33,789 nucleotides of DNA from Alphaproteobacteria bacterium 65-37 (GCA_001897995.1 MKRV01000316.1:1-33789); one strand, 5' to 3'. Counted from the stretch's first letter, positions 16,112 through 29,286 are shown. The notes: a model not told the origin generated them from the sequence alone. Numbers and translations: made by a program.

Positions 16112-16413
16112 CAGAGGTCGACCTTGCGCCCTTCCTCGCGAGGACGTGTCAGGTCGAGCTCGGAGCCAGCCAAGGGCGATTCGAGCAACGCTTTCAGAAT
16201 GCCACCCTTGCGAGGCCCTACTCCCGAGATCGTCCCGCTGACGGCGGCCCGCAGGCGGTCGGCCTCGGGGCCGCCCTCGGCCAGGCACCGGGCGACTGAA
16301 CGGACCAGATCGCGATCGGTATCGCGGCCAATCACCTCGAAGCGCACCATGCCACGCTTGGACAGCCGGTCCCGGTAGTTGTCGATGGCCCGTCTCTGGG
16401 AAGTTTTCTTCAT
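16111..16413 (-). CDS. Antitoxin of the VapC-type pair (RHH-like)
   Basis: 100 residues. The piece KRGMVRFEVIGRDTDRDLVR followed by SVARCLAEGG looks like a ribbon-helix-helix: a beta strand, then two helices. The C-terminal part (GGILKALLESPLAGSELDLT) would wrap the toxin; LDL-type endings are typical of such tails. The gene starts at ATG 16413 after GGAGG and overlaps vapC by one base. I recognise it mainly by position and size, so the VapB subfamily is open. It probably represses its own promoter through the palindrome at 16431. Confidence 0.8.
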   Translation of the reverse strand: MKKTSQRRAIDNYRDRLSKRGMVRFEVIGRDTDRDLVRSVARCLAEGGPEADRLRAAVSGTISGVGPRKGGILKALLESPLAGSELDLTRPREEGRKVDL

Positions 16414-16430
16414 GCCAGGCCTCCATGATG

Positions 16431-16466
16431 TAACCGGTAATATATCCAGAATTTCGACGCCTTCAA
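16431..16466 (-). promoter_or_regulatory. Toxin-antitoxin promoter and operator
   Basis: On the minus strand TTGAAG (16461-16466) lies 16 bp before TATATT (16439-16444). A palindrome T-N-ACCGGT-N-A (16431-16440) touches the -10 and would cover the start of transcription. A second short palindrome, GCCTT-C-AAGGC (16459-16469), lies over the -35. Confidence 0.6.
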
Positions 16467-16557
16467 GGCGACCCTTGCCAACCTCTTGCCGAAGCCGCGC
16501 CGGCCGGGTAGCCTGCTATAAATACACAGCGTTGTCATAAAGACTGCAGGAGCCGGC

Positions 16558-17139
16558 TTGGCCATGAAGAACCTCTTCCAGGCATCACGCGTCCTGCTGC
16601 TCGACATGGCGTCGACCCTGCTTTTCCTCGGCGTCTATCTGGCGACCGGCAATCTCTTCCTCGCCGTCGGTCTCGGCATGGCGCTGGGGCTCGGCCAGAT
16701 CGCCTGGCATCTCTTGCACCGCGAGCCGGTCGAGGCGCTGCAGTGGCTGAGCGTGGTGATCATCCTGGCTTCGGGTACGGCGACGTTCTTCACCAACGAC
16801 CCGCTGTTCGTGATGCTGAAGCCCAGCCTCATCTACGTCGTGGTCGGGGTCGTGATGCTGAAGCGCGGCTGGATGAACCGCTACCTGCCGCCGATCGCGC
16901 AGGCGACGGTCCCCGACCTCGCGGTCAAGTTCGGCTACGTCTGGGCTGGCCTGATGTTCTTCTCGGCGGCGCTGAACATCGCGCTCGCACTCGCCTTCGA
17001 GCCCGCGACCTGGGCTGCCGTCAAATCGGCCTGGGCGATCGGCAGCAAGATCGCCCTGTTCCTCGTCCAGTATGCGGTGATGAAGTCGACCGGCGTCCGC
17101 CGCGCCAAGGCCGCGATGGCGGCGGCAGCAGCCGGCTGA
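16558..17139 (+). CDS. yciB: YciB/IspZ-type inner membrane protein
   Basis: 193 residues with about five membrane segments. The pieces GTATFFTNDPLFVMLKPSLI and IY-x-VVGVVML match the FFHND.F..K...IY region of YciB (septation protein A family), which influences envelope shape and division; the biochemical role is not settled. I place the start at TTG 16558, because AGGAG sits 5 nt before it in the same context (CAGGAGCCGGC) as the desaturase start. ATG 16564 would give 191 residues with an 11-nt spacing. A TATAAA is seen at 16517-16522, but no matching -35. Confidence 0.75.
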   Translation: MAMKNLFQASRVLLLDMASTLLFLGVYLATGNLFLAVGLGMALGLGQIAWHLLHREPVEALQWLSVVIILASGTATFFTNDPLFVMLKPSLIYVVVGVVMLKRGWMNRYLPPIAQATVPDLAVKFGYVWAGLMFFSAALNIALALAFEPATWAAVKSAWAIGSKIALFLVQYAVMKSTGVRRAKAAMAAAAAG

Positions 17140-17142
17140 GCC

Positions 17143-17170
17143 GGCTTACTTGAACTGGCTTACTTGAACT
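17143..17170. repeat. 14-bp tandem duplication over the greA stop
   Basis: GGCTTACTTGAACT occurs twice without a gap (17143-17156 and 17157-17170). On the minus strand each unit carries the last greA codons and TAA. The second stop is out of frame with the first. Confidence 0.85.
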
Positions 17171-17633
17171 GGACAGTGACCACTTCGTAGGACTTGGCCC
17201 CGCGCGGGGTCTGGACCTCGACCGTGTCGCCCACGGTCTTGCCGATCAGCGCCTTGCCGATCGGCGAGGTGACGGAGATGCGGCCCTTGGTGAGGTCGGC
17301 TTCGTAGGGGCCGACGATCTGGTACTTCACCTGCTCGTCGGTGTCCTCGTCGGCCAGTTTGACCGTGGCGCCGAACTTCACGACCTTGCCCGTGAGCTTG
17401 GAGAAGTCGATCACCTCGGTGCGCGAGATGATGTCCTCGAGCTCGGCGATCCGCCCCTCGATGAAACCCTGCCGTTCGCGCGCCGAGGTATATTCGGCGT
17501 TCTCCGAAAGATCGCCATGCTCACGCGCCGCCGCGATCGCCTTGATGATCGACGGGCGCTCCACGCTCTTCAGCACTTTCAATTCGTCCTCGAGGCTCTT
17601 CAGCCCCTCGGCCGTCATCGGAACCCTATCCAT
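17160..17633 (-). CDS. greA: Transcription elongation factor GreA
   Basis: 157 residues, the normal length. The N-terminal coiled coil carries the acidic tip in AAREHGDLSENAEYTSAR (about 37-54), which reaches into the RNA polymerase channel to trigger transcript cleavage in backtracked complexes. The C-terminal FKBP-like domain ends in SPIGKALIGKTVGDTVEVQT. The start MDRVPMT was chosen for AAGGACG and family length. It lies downstream of carA-carB with a 93-bp gap holding a hairpin, so it may share their transcript. Confidence 0.95.
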   Translation of the reverse strand: MDRVPMTAEGLKSLEDELKVLKSVERPSIIKAIAAAREHGDLSENAEYTSARERQGFIEGRIAELEDIISRTEVIDFSKLTGKVVKFGATVKLADEDTDEQVKYQIVGPYEADLTKGRISVTSPIGKALIGKTVGDTVEVQTPRGAKSYEVVTVQFK

Positions 17634-17676
17634 CGTCAAATCGTCCTTGATGAATCGTACGGCGTCAACTTCGAAG

Positions 17677-17696
17677 GCAACCCGGAACCGGGTTGC
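17677..17696 (-). terminator. Hairpin between carB and greA
   Basis: GCAACCCGG/CCGGGTTGC is a perfect inverted repeat with 2 bases between the arms. No T-tract follows on either strand. It may reduce read-through from carB into greA or protect the message. Confidence 0.45.
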
Positions 17697-17726
17697 ATCC
17701 TGCAAGTTGTCCGGGTCCGGAGCGCT

Positions 17727-20972
<3,246 letters not shown>

Positions 20973-20979
20973 GGGATCT

Positions 20980-22164
<1,185 letters not shown>

Positions 22165-22368
22165 TCTGAATGTGTCCGTTCGTGAGGCCCGCGCCCTAGC
22201 CCTCAGTGGCCGTGGCATCCGCGAACCGCGCGGGTTGTAACCAAGCCGCCGCAGAGGGTCAAGGTATGGCAGGTTGCTAATTCACAAGCATTTTCAATAG
22301 CTTATTTGCTTTGCCAACAGCGTCGCAGGCGATTAGGTTCCGCCCTTCGACCCAATGGGACTGAAACA

Positions 22369-22824
22369 ATGCTGCGCGACAAGCTGAACGAGGCCATGAA
22401 AGAGGCCATGCGGGCCCGCGACACGGCGGGCCTCGGCACGATTCGCCTGATCCTCGCCAAGCTCAAGGAAGTGGATATCGCCGCCCGCACCGAGACCAAT
22501 CGCGAGGGCGTGCCGGACGACCGCATCCTCTCGATGCTGCAGGGCATGATCAAGCAGCGCCACGAGTCGGTCGCCCTCTATGAGAAGGGCAACCGCCCCG
22601 AGCTGGCCGACAAGGAAAAGGCGGAGATCACCGTCATCGAGCGCTTCCTGCCCCAGCAGCTGGACGAGGCTGCCGTCGAGGCGGCCATCCGCGAGGCGAT
22701 CGCCGCGACCGGCGCCAGCTCGATAAAGGACATGGGCAAGGTGGTGGGTCAGCTCAAAGCCAAGTATGCCGGCCAGATCGACTTCTCCAAGGCTTCGGCC
22801 GCGGTGAAGAAGGCGCTCGGCTAA
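22369..22824 (+). CDS. yqeY: GatB/YqeY domain protein
   Basis: 151 residues, the YqeY family related to the tail domain of amidotransferase GatB that contacts tRNA. The opening MLRDKLNEAMKEAMRARD and the end KVVGQLKAKYAGQIDFSKAS are typical. The molecular role of the free-standing protein is unknown. It commonly sits before dnaG and rpoD, as here. The ribosome binding site is weak. The frame extends 21 codons upstream without family resemblance, so ATG 22369 is preferred. Confidence 0.92.
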   Translation: MLRDKLNEAMKEAMRARDTAGLGTIRLILAKLKEVDIAARTETNREGVPDDRILSMLQGMIKQRHESVALYEKGNRPELADKEKAEITVIERFLPQQLDEAAVEAAIREAIAATGASSIKDMGKVVGQLKAKYAGQIDFSKASAAVKKALG

Positions 22825-22851
22825 CTCGACGGACGCTGGCAGGTCCGGTTC

Positions 22852-23229
22852 GTGCCCCACGATCCGATCCTGGCCGAGCGCGTTCGTCACCTGCTGGCCG
22901 ACCGCGCCGACTTCCACGAGAAGCGGCTGATGGGCGGCATCGCCTTCATGGTGAAGGGTGGCATGTGCTGCGCCGCGAGCGGCCGCGGCGGCCTGCTGGT
23001 GCGAGTCCAGCCCGACAAGCAGCCCGCCCTGCTGGCAGCGCCGGTGGTGGTGCCGATGACCATGGGCGGCCGCCAGGTGAAGAGCTTCCTCCGCGTGATG
23101 CCCGACGGCTACCGCACGCCGGCGAGCCTGAAGAAGTGGGTGGATCGCGGCCTGGCGGCGGTCGCCGAGCTCAAAGACAAGCCTCCACCCAAAAGAACAG
23201 TCAGGAAGCGGCTCTCTCATGAGCGCTAA
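22852..23229 (+). CDS. TfoX/Sxy N-terminal domain protein
   Basis: 125 residues from GTG. KRLMGGIAFMVKGGMCCAAS (about 25-44) and the pair of strands LLVRVQPDKQP and VKSFLRVMPDGYRT are those of the TfoX N-terminal domain. The C-terminal helix-hairpin domain of full TfoX is absent; a basic tail (PPPKRTVRKR) follows. TfoX acts in competence in gammaproteobacteria, but single-domain forms in alphaproteobacteria have no known role. It begins 27 bp after yqeY, probably in the same operon. Confidence 0.82.
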   Translation: MPHDPILAERVRHLLADRADFHEKRLMGGIAFMVKGGMCCAASGRGGLLVRVQPDKQPALLAAPVVVPMTMGGRQVKSFLRVMPDGYRTPASLKKWVDRGLAAVAELKDKPPPKRTVRKRLSHER

Positions 23230-23241
23230 CTTGCAGAAATG

Positions 23242-23349
23242 CCTCACCCTGAGGAGCGAACGAAGTGAGCGTCTCGAAGGGTGCGAACGAGCACCACGCC
23301 TGAGGCCCATCCTTCGAGACGGCCGCTGCGCGGCCTCCTCAGGATGAGG
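23242..23349. repeat. Long imperfect palindromic repeat (CCTCACCCTGAGGAG type)
   Basis: The outer arms CCTCACCCTGAGGAG and CTCCTCAGGATGAGG pair with one mismatch, further arms CGTCTCGAAGG/CCTTCGAGACG pair inside, and the inner right arm carries GGCCGC-TGC-GCGGCC. Elements of this look are widespread between genes in Bradyrhizobium and relatives as I recall. It separates the yqeY/TfoX genes from dnaG. Confidence 0.8.
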
Positions 23350-23438
23350 AGATATTGTTGCTCCCCCCCCAAAGTTAGCGCCCGTCATCCCCGCTATCCC
23401 CTCTGGCCTAAGTCTGCCGTGGGCGCCATTTTAGGACG

Positions 23439-25319
23439 ATGGCCTTCCCCCCGGGCTTCCTAGATGAACTGCGTGCGCGCCTCAGCCTGTCCGACCTGGT
23501 CGGACGCAAGGTCGTGCTGAAGCGTCGGTCGGGCTCGGAATATGCCGGCCTCTGCCCCTTCCACAACGAGAAGACGCCGTCCTTCACCGTCAACGACAAG
23601 AAGGGCTTCTTCCACTGCTTCGGCTGCGGCGCGCACGGCGATGCCGTGGGCTTCGTGATGAAGACCGAGGGGCTGTCGTTCCCCGAATCGGTCGAGAAGC
23701 TGGCGCGCGAAGTCGGCATGCCGGTGCCGCGCGCCACGCCGGCGGAGCGCGAGAGGGTCGAGCGCGCCGCGACCTTGCAGCAGGTCGTCGAGCTCGCGGC
23801 GGCCTGGTTCCAGAAGCAGCTGCGCCTGCCGGTCGGCCGGCAGGGCCTCGACTATCTGCGCGGCCGCGGCCTCAGCGACCAGACGGTCGACGACTTTCGT
23901 CTGGGCTTCGCGCCCGACTCGCGCGACGGGCTGCTCTCGGCACTGAAGCGCGAGAACGTGCCGATCGAGAAGATCGTCGAAGCCGGCCTCGCCATCCAGC
24001 CCGACGACAGGCGCGAGCCCTACGATCGCTTCCGGGGCCGCGTGATGTTCGTCATCAATGACCGCCGCGGCCGCGCCATCGCCTTCGGCGGACGCGTCAT
24101 GGGGGCGGGCGAGCCGAAGTATCTCAACTCGCCGGAGACGCCGCTTTTCCACAAGGGCGCCAACCTCTACTGCCTCGACCGTGCCCGCGAAGCGGTGACC
24201 AAGGACCAGCCGGTGATCGTGGCCGAAGGCTACATGGACGTGATCGCGCTGCACGGCGCGGGCTTCACCGGTGCCGTGGCGCCGCTCGGCACCGCCCTCA
24301 CCGAAGGCCAGCTCGGCGAGCTGTGGAAGCTCGCCGACGAGCCCTATCTCTGCTTCGACGGCGACAATGCCGGCCGCCGCGCCGCCGCCCGGGCCGCCCA
24401 GCGGGCGCTGCCTTTGCTGCGGGCGGGCAAGAGCCTGCGCTTCCTCGCTCTGCCGGCGGGCGAGGACCCCGACAGCCTGATCCGCGCGCGCGGTGCCGAT
24501 GCCATCCGCCGGGTGCTCGATCTGGCGCGCCCCCTGTCGGACATCGTCTGGGACATGGCGACGGAAAACCGGCCGATCGACACGCCGGAGCGGCGGGCGA
24601 GCCTGCAGCGCACCGTCGAGCAGCAGGTCGCCGAGATCGCCGATCCGGTGGTTCGCGACTACTACAAGACCGAGATGCGCAGCCGCCTCGGCAAGCTGCG
24701 CCGGCCCGCGGGCGGCCAGGCCTGGCAGCCCGGGGCGCGCCGGCCGTTCCGCCGCCCGGGCGATCCGCCCCCGCCGCCCTTTGCCGCCGGTGCGGCGGCG
24801 CGGCACGCGGGCTTCGACCTCGACGGCTCGCGCCAGGAGCGCGCCCTGCTCGGCGCCCTGCTGGAACGTCCGGCCCTGCTGCACGTTCTCGCTGAAGAGG
24901 TGGCCCATCTGCCGATCTCCAGTCCGGAGCTGAACCGGCTGCGCTGCGGCCTGCTCGACGCGCTTGCCCTGATGCCGTCGGGCATCGATCCGGCGGCCGA
25001 CGACGCCACCGACGGCGAAATGCCTCTTGAAGCGAGGCTGATCGAAGATCATCTGAGGCGCACCGGACTGGGGCAGGCGGCCGAGCAGGCGCGGGCCAAA
25101 GCCCGGGAAGTCTTCCGGGACGATCCGGCGGATGCCGATGGCTGGGTCGGCCAATGGCGGCGCGCGGCGCGCCACCTGACCCAGCTGACGGCCGATCCCG
25201 AGGAACTGAAGCAGGCCGAAGCGGCGCTGGCGGAAGACTGTACCGAAGAGAATTTGCAGCGGTTACAGGCCATCCTGGACCGCATGCGACGGGAAAGCGC
25301 AGATCACGGGCCGGGGTGA
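23439..25319 (+). CDS. dnaG: DNA primase
   Basis: 626 residues. The N-terminal zinc ribbon has C39-x2-H42 and C60-x2-C63 (CPFH, CFGC). The RNA polymerase core follows with FRGRVMFVINDRRGRAIAFG, and the TOPRIM metal sites are AEGYMD (about 263-268) and DGDNAGRRAA. A Pro/Ala/Gly-rich linker (about 425-455) leads to the C-terminal helicase-binding helices that contact DnaB. It makes the RNA primers of chromosomal replication. The ATG is preceded by AGGA. It is followed by rpoD, the usual order. Confidence 0.97.
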   Translation: MAFPPGFLDELRARLSLSDLVGRKVVLKRRSGSEYAGLCPFHNEKTPSFTVNDKKGFFHCFGCGAHGDAVGFVMKTEGLSFPESVEKLAREVGMPVPRATPAERERVERAATLQQVVELAAAWFQKQLRLPVGRQGLDYLRGRGLSDQTVDDFRLGFAPDSRDGLLSALKRENVPIEKIVEAGLAIQPDDRREPYDRFRGRVMFVINDRRGRAIAFGGRVMGAGEPKYLNSPETPLFHKGANLYCLDRAREAVTKDQPVIVAEGYMDVIALHGAGFTGAVAPLGTALTEGQLGELWKLADEPYLCFDGDNAGRRAAARAAQRALPLLRAGKSLRFLALPAGEDPDSLIRARGADAIRRVLDLARPLSDIVWDMATENRPIDTPERRASLQRTVEQQVAEIADPVVRDYYKTEMRSRLGKLRRPAGGQAWQPGARRPFRRPGDPPPPPFAAGAAARHAGFDLDGSRQERALLGALLERPALLHVLAEEVAHLPISSPELNRLRCGLLDALALMPSGIDPAADDATDGEMPLEARLIEDHLRRTGLGQAAEQARAKAREVFRDDPADADGWVGQWRRAARHLTQLTADPEELKQAEAALAEDCTEENLQRLQAILDRMRRESADHGPG

Positions 25320-25348
25320 GTGAAGATATCTGACCTGCGGCTGAATAA

Positions 25349-25384
25349 GGGGCTTCCCCCTATCGCGGGTTGCGCTTAAGCCCC
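25349..25384 (+). promoter_or_regulatory. Alternative hairpins in the dnaG-rpoD gap
   Basis: GGGGCTT (25349-25355) can pair with AAGCCCC (25378-25384), or AGGGG with the nearer CCCCT around CTTC; the two pairings exclude each other. A TATAGT (25386-25391) lies just downstream without a clear -35. A further hairpin, ACGGCC/GGCCGT, is at 25448-25464 in the rpoD leader. Confidence 0.35.
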
Positions 25385-25496
25385 ATATAGTAGAAGGGTA
25401 GTGTGCGGGGCAGCCCTCCCCGCCCTTCCCTTCTCGCAGCCAGATTCACGGCCAGATTGGCCGTTACTACCCGTTTGTCGCATCCAAGGACCCGTA

Positions 25497-27530
25497 ATGG
25501 CGACCAAAACCGCAACTGTAGCCCCGCCTGAAGCCACCGACGCCCGCGAAGACGGCCCTGATGCGCCGCTGCTCGATACGCTCGGCGCCGAACTCAAGAA
25601 GCTGGTTCAGAAGGGCAAGGAGCGCGGCTACATCACCTATGACGAGCTGAACGCCGCGCTGCCGCCCGATGAAGTGTCCTCCGAGCAGATCGAGGACACG
25701 ATGGCGATGCTGTCCGAAGCGGGCGTCAACGTCGTCGAGGCCGAAGAGCAGGAAGAAACCGCCACCAACCCGGCCGAGCCGGCGAAGACCGCCGTGGTCG
25801 CCGCCGAGGCGACCGGCGAGGACGAGGAACTCGGCCGCACCGACGATCCCGTCCGCATGTATCTGCGCGAGATGGGCAGCGTCGAGCTCTTGAGCCGCGA
25901 AGGCGAAATCGAGATCGCCAAACGCATCGAGGCCGGCCAGGACAAGATGATCGGCGGCATCTGCGAGAGCCCGATGACGATCACCGCGCTGCTGCACTGG
26001 CGCGATGCGATCAACGAGGGCCGCATCCTGCTGCGCGACGTCATCGATCTCGAAGCGACCCAGGGTGGCGGCGCTCCCGGCGAGGGCAAGGGCGCCATTC
26101 CCGCGGGCCAGCCGATCGTGGCTCCCACCGGTCCGCAGCTTCCGCGTCCGCCGATGCCGAAGCTCGTGCGCCCGCCCGCTCCGGCCGTTGCCGGCCCGGC
26201 CGGCGAAGGCGGCGGCGAAGCGACGCCGGGTGAAGGTGGCGAGGAGGACGACGAGAACGCCCTGTCGCTCTCGGCGCTCGAGGAGAAGCTCAAGCCCGAA
26301 GTCCTGCGGACCCTCACCAAGGTCTACAAAGTCTACATGGAGATGTCGAAGGTCCAGAACCGGCGCCTGTCGACTCTCAGCCGCGGCCAGAAGCCGAGCC
26401 CGGAATTCGAGAGGAGCTACGAAAAGCACCGCAAGAAGATCGTCGAGCTGGTGCGCACGGTTCACATCAACGCCAACCGCATCGAGCAGCTCAAGCTCTC
26501 GCTCTACGACTTGAACCGCAAGCTGATGCTGCTCGAGGGCAAGCTGCTGCGCCAGGCCGAGACCTTCCGCATCCCGCGCCAGGACTTCCTCGACAACTAC
26601 CTCACCCACGAGATCGACCCGAACTGGCTCGAGAAGGTCGGCAAGCTGTCGGGCCGCGGCTGGAAGGACTTCGCCAAGAAGCGCGCCCCCGAGATCGAGA
26701 AGATCCGTGCCGAGATCAAGGAGATCTCCGATCACGCCGGCGCGCCGATCTTCGAGTTCCGCCGCATGTGCAAGACCGTGCAGGACGGCGAGCGCGAGAT
26801 GATGCGGGCGAAGAAGGAGATGATCGAGGCCAACCTGCGCCTCGTGATCTCGATCGCCAAGAAATACACCAACCGTGGCCTGCAGTTCCTCGACCTGATC
26901 CAGGAAGGCAACATCGGCCTGATGAAGGCGGTCGACAAGTTCGAGTACCGCCGCGGCTACAAGTTCTCGACCTACGCCACCTGGTGGATTCGCCAGGCCA
27001 TCACTCGCTCGATCGCCGACCAGGCGCGCACCATCCGTATCCCGGTGCACATGATCGAGACCATCAACAAGCTGGTCCGCACCAGCCGCCAGATGCTGCA
27101 CGAGATCGGCCGCGAGCCGCAGCCCGAGGAGCTGGCCGAGAAGCTCGGCATGCCGCTCGAGAAGGTGCGCAAGGTGCTGAAGATCGCCAAGGAGCCGATC
27201 AGCCTCGAGACGCCGATCGGCGACGAGGAGGATTCCCACCTCGGCGACTTCATCGAGGACAAGAACGCCGTGATCCCGCTCGAGGCGGCGATCCAGGGCA
27301 ACCTGCGCGAAAGCACGACGCGGGTCCTGGCGACGCTGACGCCGCGCGAGGAGCGCGTGCTGCGCATGCGCTTCGGCATCGGCATGAACACCGACCACAC
27401 GCTGGAGGAAGTCGGCCAGCAGTTCTCGGTGACCCGCGAGCGTATCCGTCAGATCGAAGCCAAGGCGCTGCGCAAGCTGAAGCATCCCAGCCGTTCGCGC
27501 ATGCTGCGCTCCTTCCTCGACCAGGGCTGA
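25497..27530 (+). CDS. rpoD: Housekeeping sigma factor RpoD (sigma-70)
   Basis: 677 residues. Region 1.1 lies at about 20-85, region 1.2 begins at [20 protein letters not shown], and a Pro/Gly-rich insert (about 187-251) sits in the non-conserved region. Region 2 (from about 443: [20 protein letters not shown], then the -10 reading [14 protein letters not shown]) and region 4 ([20 protein letters not shown], reading the -35) are intact. The start was set at MATKTATV, since the open frame upstream is non-coding in character. It directs RNA polymerase to most promoters in growing cells. Confidence 0.97.
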   Translation: MATKTATVAPPEATDAREDGPDAPLLDTLGAELKKLVQKGKERGYITYDELNAALPPDEVSSEQIEDTMAMLSEAGVNVVEAEEQEETATNPAEPAKTAVVAAEATGEDEELGRTDDPVRMYLREMGSVELLSREGEIEIAKRIEAGQDKMIGGICESPMTITALLHWRDAINEGRILLRDVIDLEATQGGGAPGEGKGAIPAGQPIVAPTGPQLPRPPMPKLVRPPAPAVAGPAGEGGGEATPGEGGEEDDENALSLSALEEKLKPEVLRTLTKVYKVYMEMSKVQNRRLSTLSRGQKPSPEFERSYEKHRKKIVELVRTVHINANRIEQLKLSLYDLNRKLMLLEGKLLRQAETFRIPRQDFLDNYLTHEIDPNWLEKVGKLSGRGWKDFAKKRAPEIEKIRAEIKEISDHAGAPIFEFRRMCKTVQDGEREMMRAKKEMIEANLRLVISIAKKYTNRGLQFLDLIQEGNIGLMKAVDKFEYRRGYKFSTYATWWIRQAITRSIADQARTIRIPVHMIETINKLVRTSRQMLHEIGREPQPEELAEKLGMPLEKVRKVLKIAKEPISLETPIGDEEDSHLGDFIEDKNAVIPLEAAIQGNLRESTTRVLATLTPREERVLRMRFGIGMNTDHTLEEVGQQFSVTRERIRQIEAKALRKLKHPSRSRMLRSFLDQG

Positions 27531-27538
27531 GGATCGGC

Positions 27539-28186
27539 GTGGCTGCGGCTATTCGCGAGTTCGCGGCGCGCGAACTCGCGGCAGACCGTTTCATTCACCT
27601 GCTCGGCATCGTGCTGGGCCTCGTCGGCGCGATCGTCCTGATCGTCATTGCCGCGATCTGGCGGCGGCTGGGCGACCTGCCGCCCATCCTGATCTATGCC
27701 GCCGGCCTGGTCGCCATGCTGGGCTGCTCGGCCGCCTATAATGTCTTCCATGGCAGCCGATGGCGCAGCTGGCTGCGCCGCTGCGATCATGCCGCGATCT
27801 TCGCCATGATCGCCGGCACCTATACGCCGTTCACCCTGCTCGGCCTCGAAGGAACCTGGTCGATCGCGCTGACGGCCGTGATCTGGGGCGTGGCAGGGCT
27901 CGGGATTGCGATCAAGCTCTGGCAGCCCGGCCGCATCGAGAAGGTCTCAGTGGCGCTCTATCTGGCGCTCGGCTGGATCGGCGTGGTGGCCGCAGGGCCG
28001 TTCATAGCGGCCTTCGATCCCGTCATCCTGAGCCTGCTGGCGGCGGGCGGAATCCTCTATTCGTCAGGCGTCGTGTTCCATGTCTGGCACCGCCTGCCCT
28101 ACCAGAATGCGATCTGGCACGGCTTCGTGCTGGCCGCGGCGGCAGTCCACTACGCCGCGGTGATGGGCATCGTGGTCGAGGCCTGA
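27539..28186 (+). CDS. Hemolysin III / PAQR-like membrane protein
   Basis: 215 residues with seven hydrophobic segments. Family features: ADRFIHLLGIVLGLVGA at the start, AAYNVFHGS, RRCDHAAIFAMIAGTYTPFT, and HxxF with AAAVHYAAV near the end; these His and Asp residues bind zinc in related PAQR proteins. The cellular role in bacteria is unclear and the hemolysin name is historical. It starts at GTG, 8 bp after rpoD, with GAGGAT overlapping the rpoD stop, so it is probably read with rpoD. A 12-bp perfect hairpin lies in codons 6-14. Confidence 0.88.
   Translation: MAAAIREFAARELAADRFIHLLGIVLGLVGAIVLIVIAAIWRRLGDLPPILIYAAGLVAMLGCSAAYNVFHGSRWRSWLRRCDHAAIFAMIAGTYTPFTLLGLEGTWSIALTAVIWGVAGLGIAIKLWQPGRIEKVSVALYLALGWIGVVAAGPFIAAFDPVILSLLAAGGILYSSGVVFHVWHRLPYQNAIWHGFVLAAAAVHYAAVMGIVVEA
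27554..27580 (+). other. Perfect 12-bp hairpin just inside the hemolysin III gene
   Basis: CGCGAGTTCGCG and CGCGAACTCGCG are exact inverted copies around GCG. It lies 24 bp after the rpoD stop and 15 bp after the GTG start. It could protect the rpoD 3' end and slow translation of the next gene. The coded peptide is REFAARELA. Confidence 0.7.
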
Positions 28187-28188
28187 GG

Positions 28189-28226
28189 CCTCACTCCCGC
28201 CACCTCACTCCCGCCACCTCACTCCC
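28189..28226. repeat. 14-bp tandem repeat over the stop of the minus-strand gene
   Basis: CCTCACTCCCGCCA occurs at 28189-28202 and 28203-28216, then partly (CCTCACTCCC) from 28217. On the minus strand each unit holds GGGAGTGA, with the used stop at 28219-28221; the downstream TGA copies are out of frame. Confidence 0.85.
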
Positions 28227-28521
28227 GATCGGCGATCCGCACCAGCGACGGCAGGAGCTCGCTCACCGTCGAGTGCAGCTGGCGCACCTCCTCGAGCACG
28301 GCCGCGAGGTTCTCCTGCACGGCCGCGCAGTGACGGGACGCTTCGCTGCGCACGTCGTCGAGGCCGGGATCGATTCCGTAAGGATGGCCGAGGGCACGGC
28401 CGCATTCGCTGAGCACGTTCAAAAGAGCCGTCGATGCGTCGGGTTTGCCGACCGGCTGCACGAAATCGCGAGCGGCGTGTTCGATCCGTTCCAACGCCGT
28501 GACAAGGCCATGCACCTCCAT
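28219..28521 (-). CDS. Small helical protein of unknown function
   Basis: 100 residues, no family recognised. It appears all-helical, with heptad-like stretches at the C-terminal end (NLAAVLEEVRQLHSTVSELL) that may form a coiled coil, and two Cys. There is no signal peptide. I chose ATG 28521 because AAGGAG lies 6 nt before it; an upstream ATG (28539) has no such site. Convergent with the hemolysin III gene and followed on its own strand by tandem stop repeats. Confidence 0.6.
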   Translation of the reverse strand: MEVHGLVTALERIEHAARDFVQPVGKPDASTALLNVLSECGRALGHPYGIDPGLDDVRSEASRHCAAVQENLAAVLEEVRQLHSTVSELLPSLVRIADRE

Positions 28522-28618
28522 GGGCGTCTCCTTGGTCATCAACGAGTTGTTGCGATCAAGAAGATGCTGGCATCGTGCGGCCCCCGACACAAGCCGAGTC
28601 GAGCGGAAAAAATACAAT

Positions 28619-29272
28619 TCAGTCCATGCGGCCCGCGAGCCACGACGTCTGGCGGCGCAGGAAGGCCTCCAGCCGCGCCGCGTAGTCGGGCACGACGGCT
28701 CCCTTCACCGAGGGCCGCACCGCCAGCGCGTGCCGCCAGGCCTGGACCTTGGGCAGGCCGGTGAAAGTGCCGAGATCGACAAAGCGGTCGAAGACGTCGA
28801 AGTAGCGAAAGGCCGGCGCGAACACCGCATCGACGATGCTGAAGCGGGCGCCGGCAAAATACGGCCCCTCCCCCAGTTCGGCCTCGAGCCGCTGGAACTT
28901 GGTCCGCAGCGACGCCGCCCGGGCCTCGAAGGCGGCGCGATCGGGTGTCGTCTCGATCGTCCAGATGTCGGCCAGGATCGAGGAACCCATCTCCATCCAG
29001 GCGCGGTGACGGGCACGGATCAGCGGATCGGCGGGATGCAGCGCGGGTTCCTGCGTGTCCTCCAGGTATTCGACGATGACGGCGCTCTCGAACAGCACCT
29101 CGTCCCCCACCTGGAGGAGCGGCACCTTGCCGAGCGGCGACATCGCCGTGAACCAGTCGGGCTTGGCGGCGAGGTCGACATCGCGGCGCGCGAACGGCAC
29201 GCCCTTCTCGGCCAGCACGATCGCCGCGCGCTGCACGTAGGGGCAGAGGTCGAACGAAACCAGGGTCAGCAT
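28619..29272 (-). CDS. Glutathione S-transferase family protein
   Basis: 217 residues. The thioredoxin-like N-domain has C10-P-Y-V in SFDLCPYVQRA, as in omega-like and SspA-like GSTs, where Cys rather than Ser or Tyr is active; KVPLLQ with the cis-Pro and FESAVIVEYLED form the glutathione site. The all-helical C-domain has FSIVDAVFAPAFRYF (N-capping box). It may act as a thiol transferase or dehalogenase-like enzyme. ATG 29272 was preferred for GGAGAGA in front; ATG 29284 would add four residues. Divergent from marR and probably repressed by it. Confidence 0.9.
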   Translation of the reverse strand: MLTLVSFDLCPYVQRAAIVLAEKGVPFARRDVDLAAKPDWFTAMSPLGKVPLLQVGDEVLFESAVIVEYLEDTQEPALHPADPLIRARHRAWMEMGSSILADIWTIETTPDRAAFEARAASLRTKFQRLEAELGEGPYFAGARFSIVDAVFAPAFRYFDVFDRFVDLGTFTGLPKVQAWRHALAVRPSVKGAVVPDYAARLEAFLRRQTSWLAGRMD

Positions 29273-29286
29273 GGCTCTCTCCATAA

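Noticed and set aside
25378-25390. CCCCATATA before rpoD, resembling a heat-shock sigma -10
   Set aside because: No CTTGAA-like -35 was found at 11-15 bp upstream, so a sigma-32 promoter cannot be claimed.
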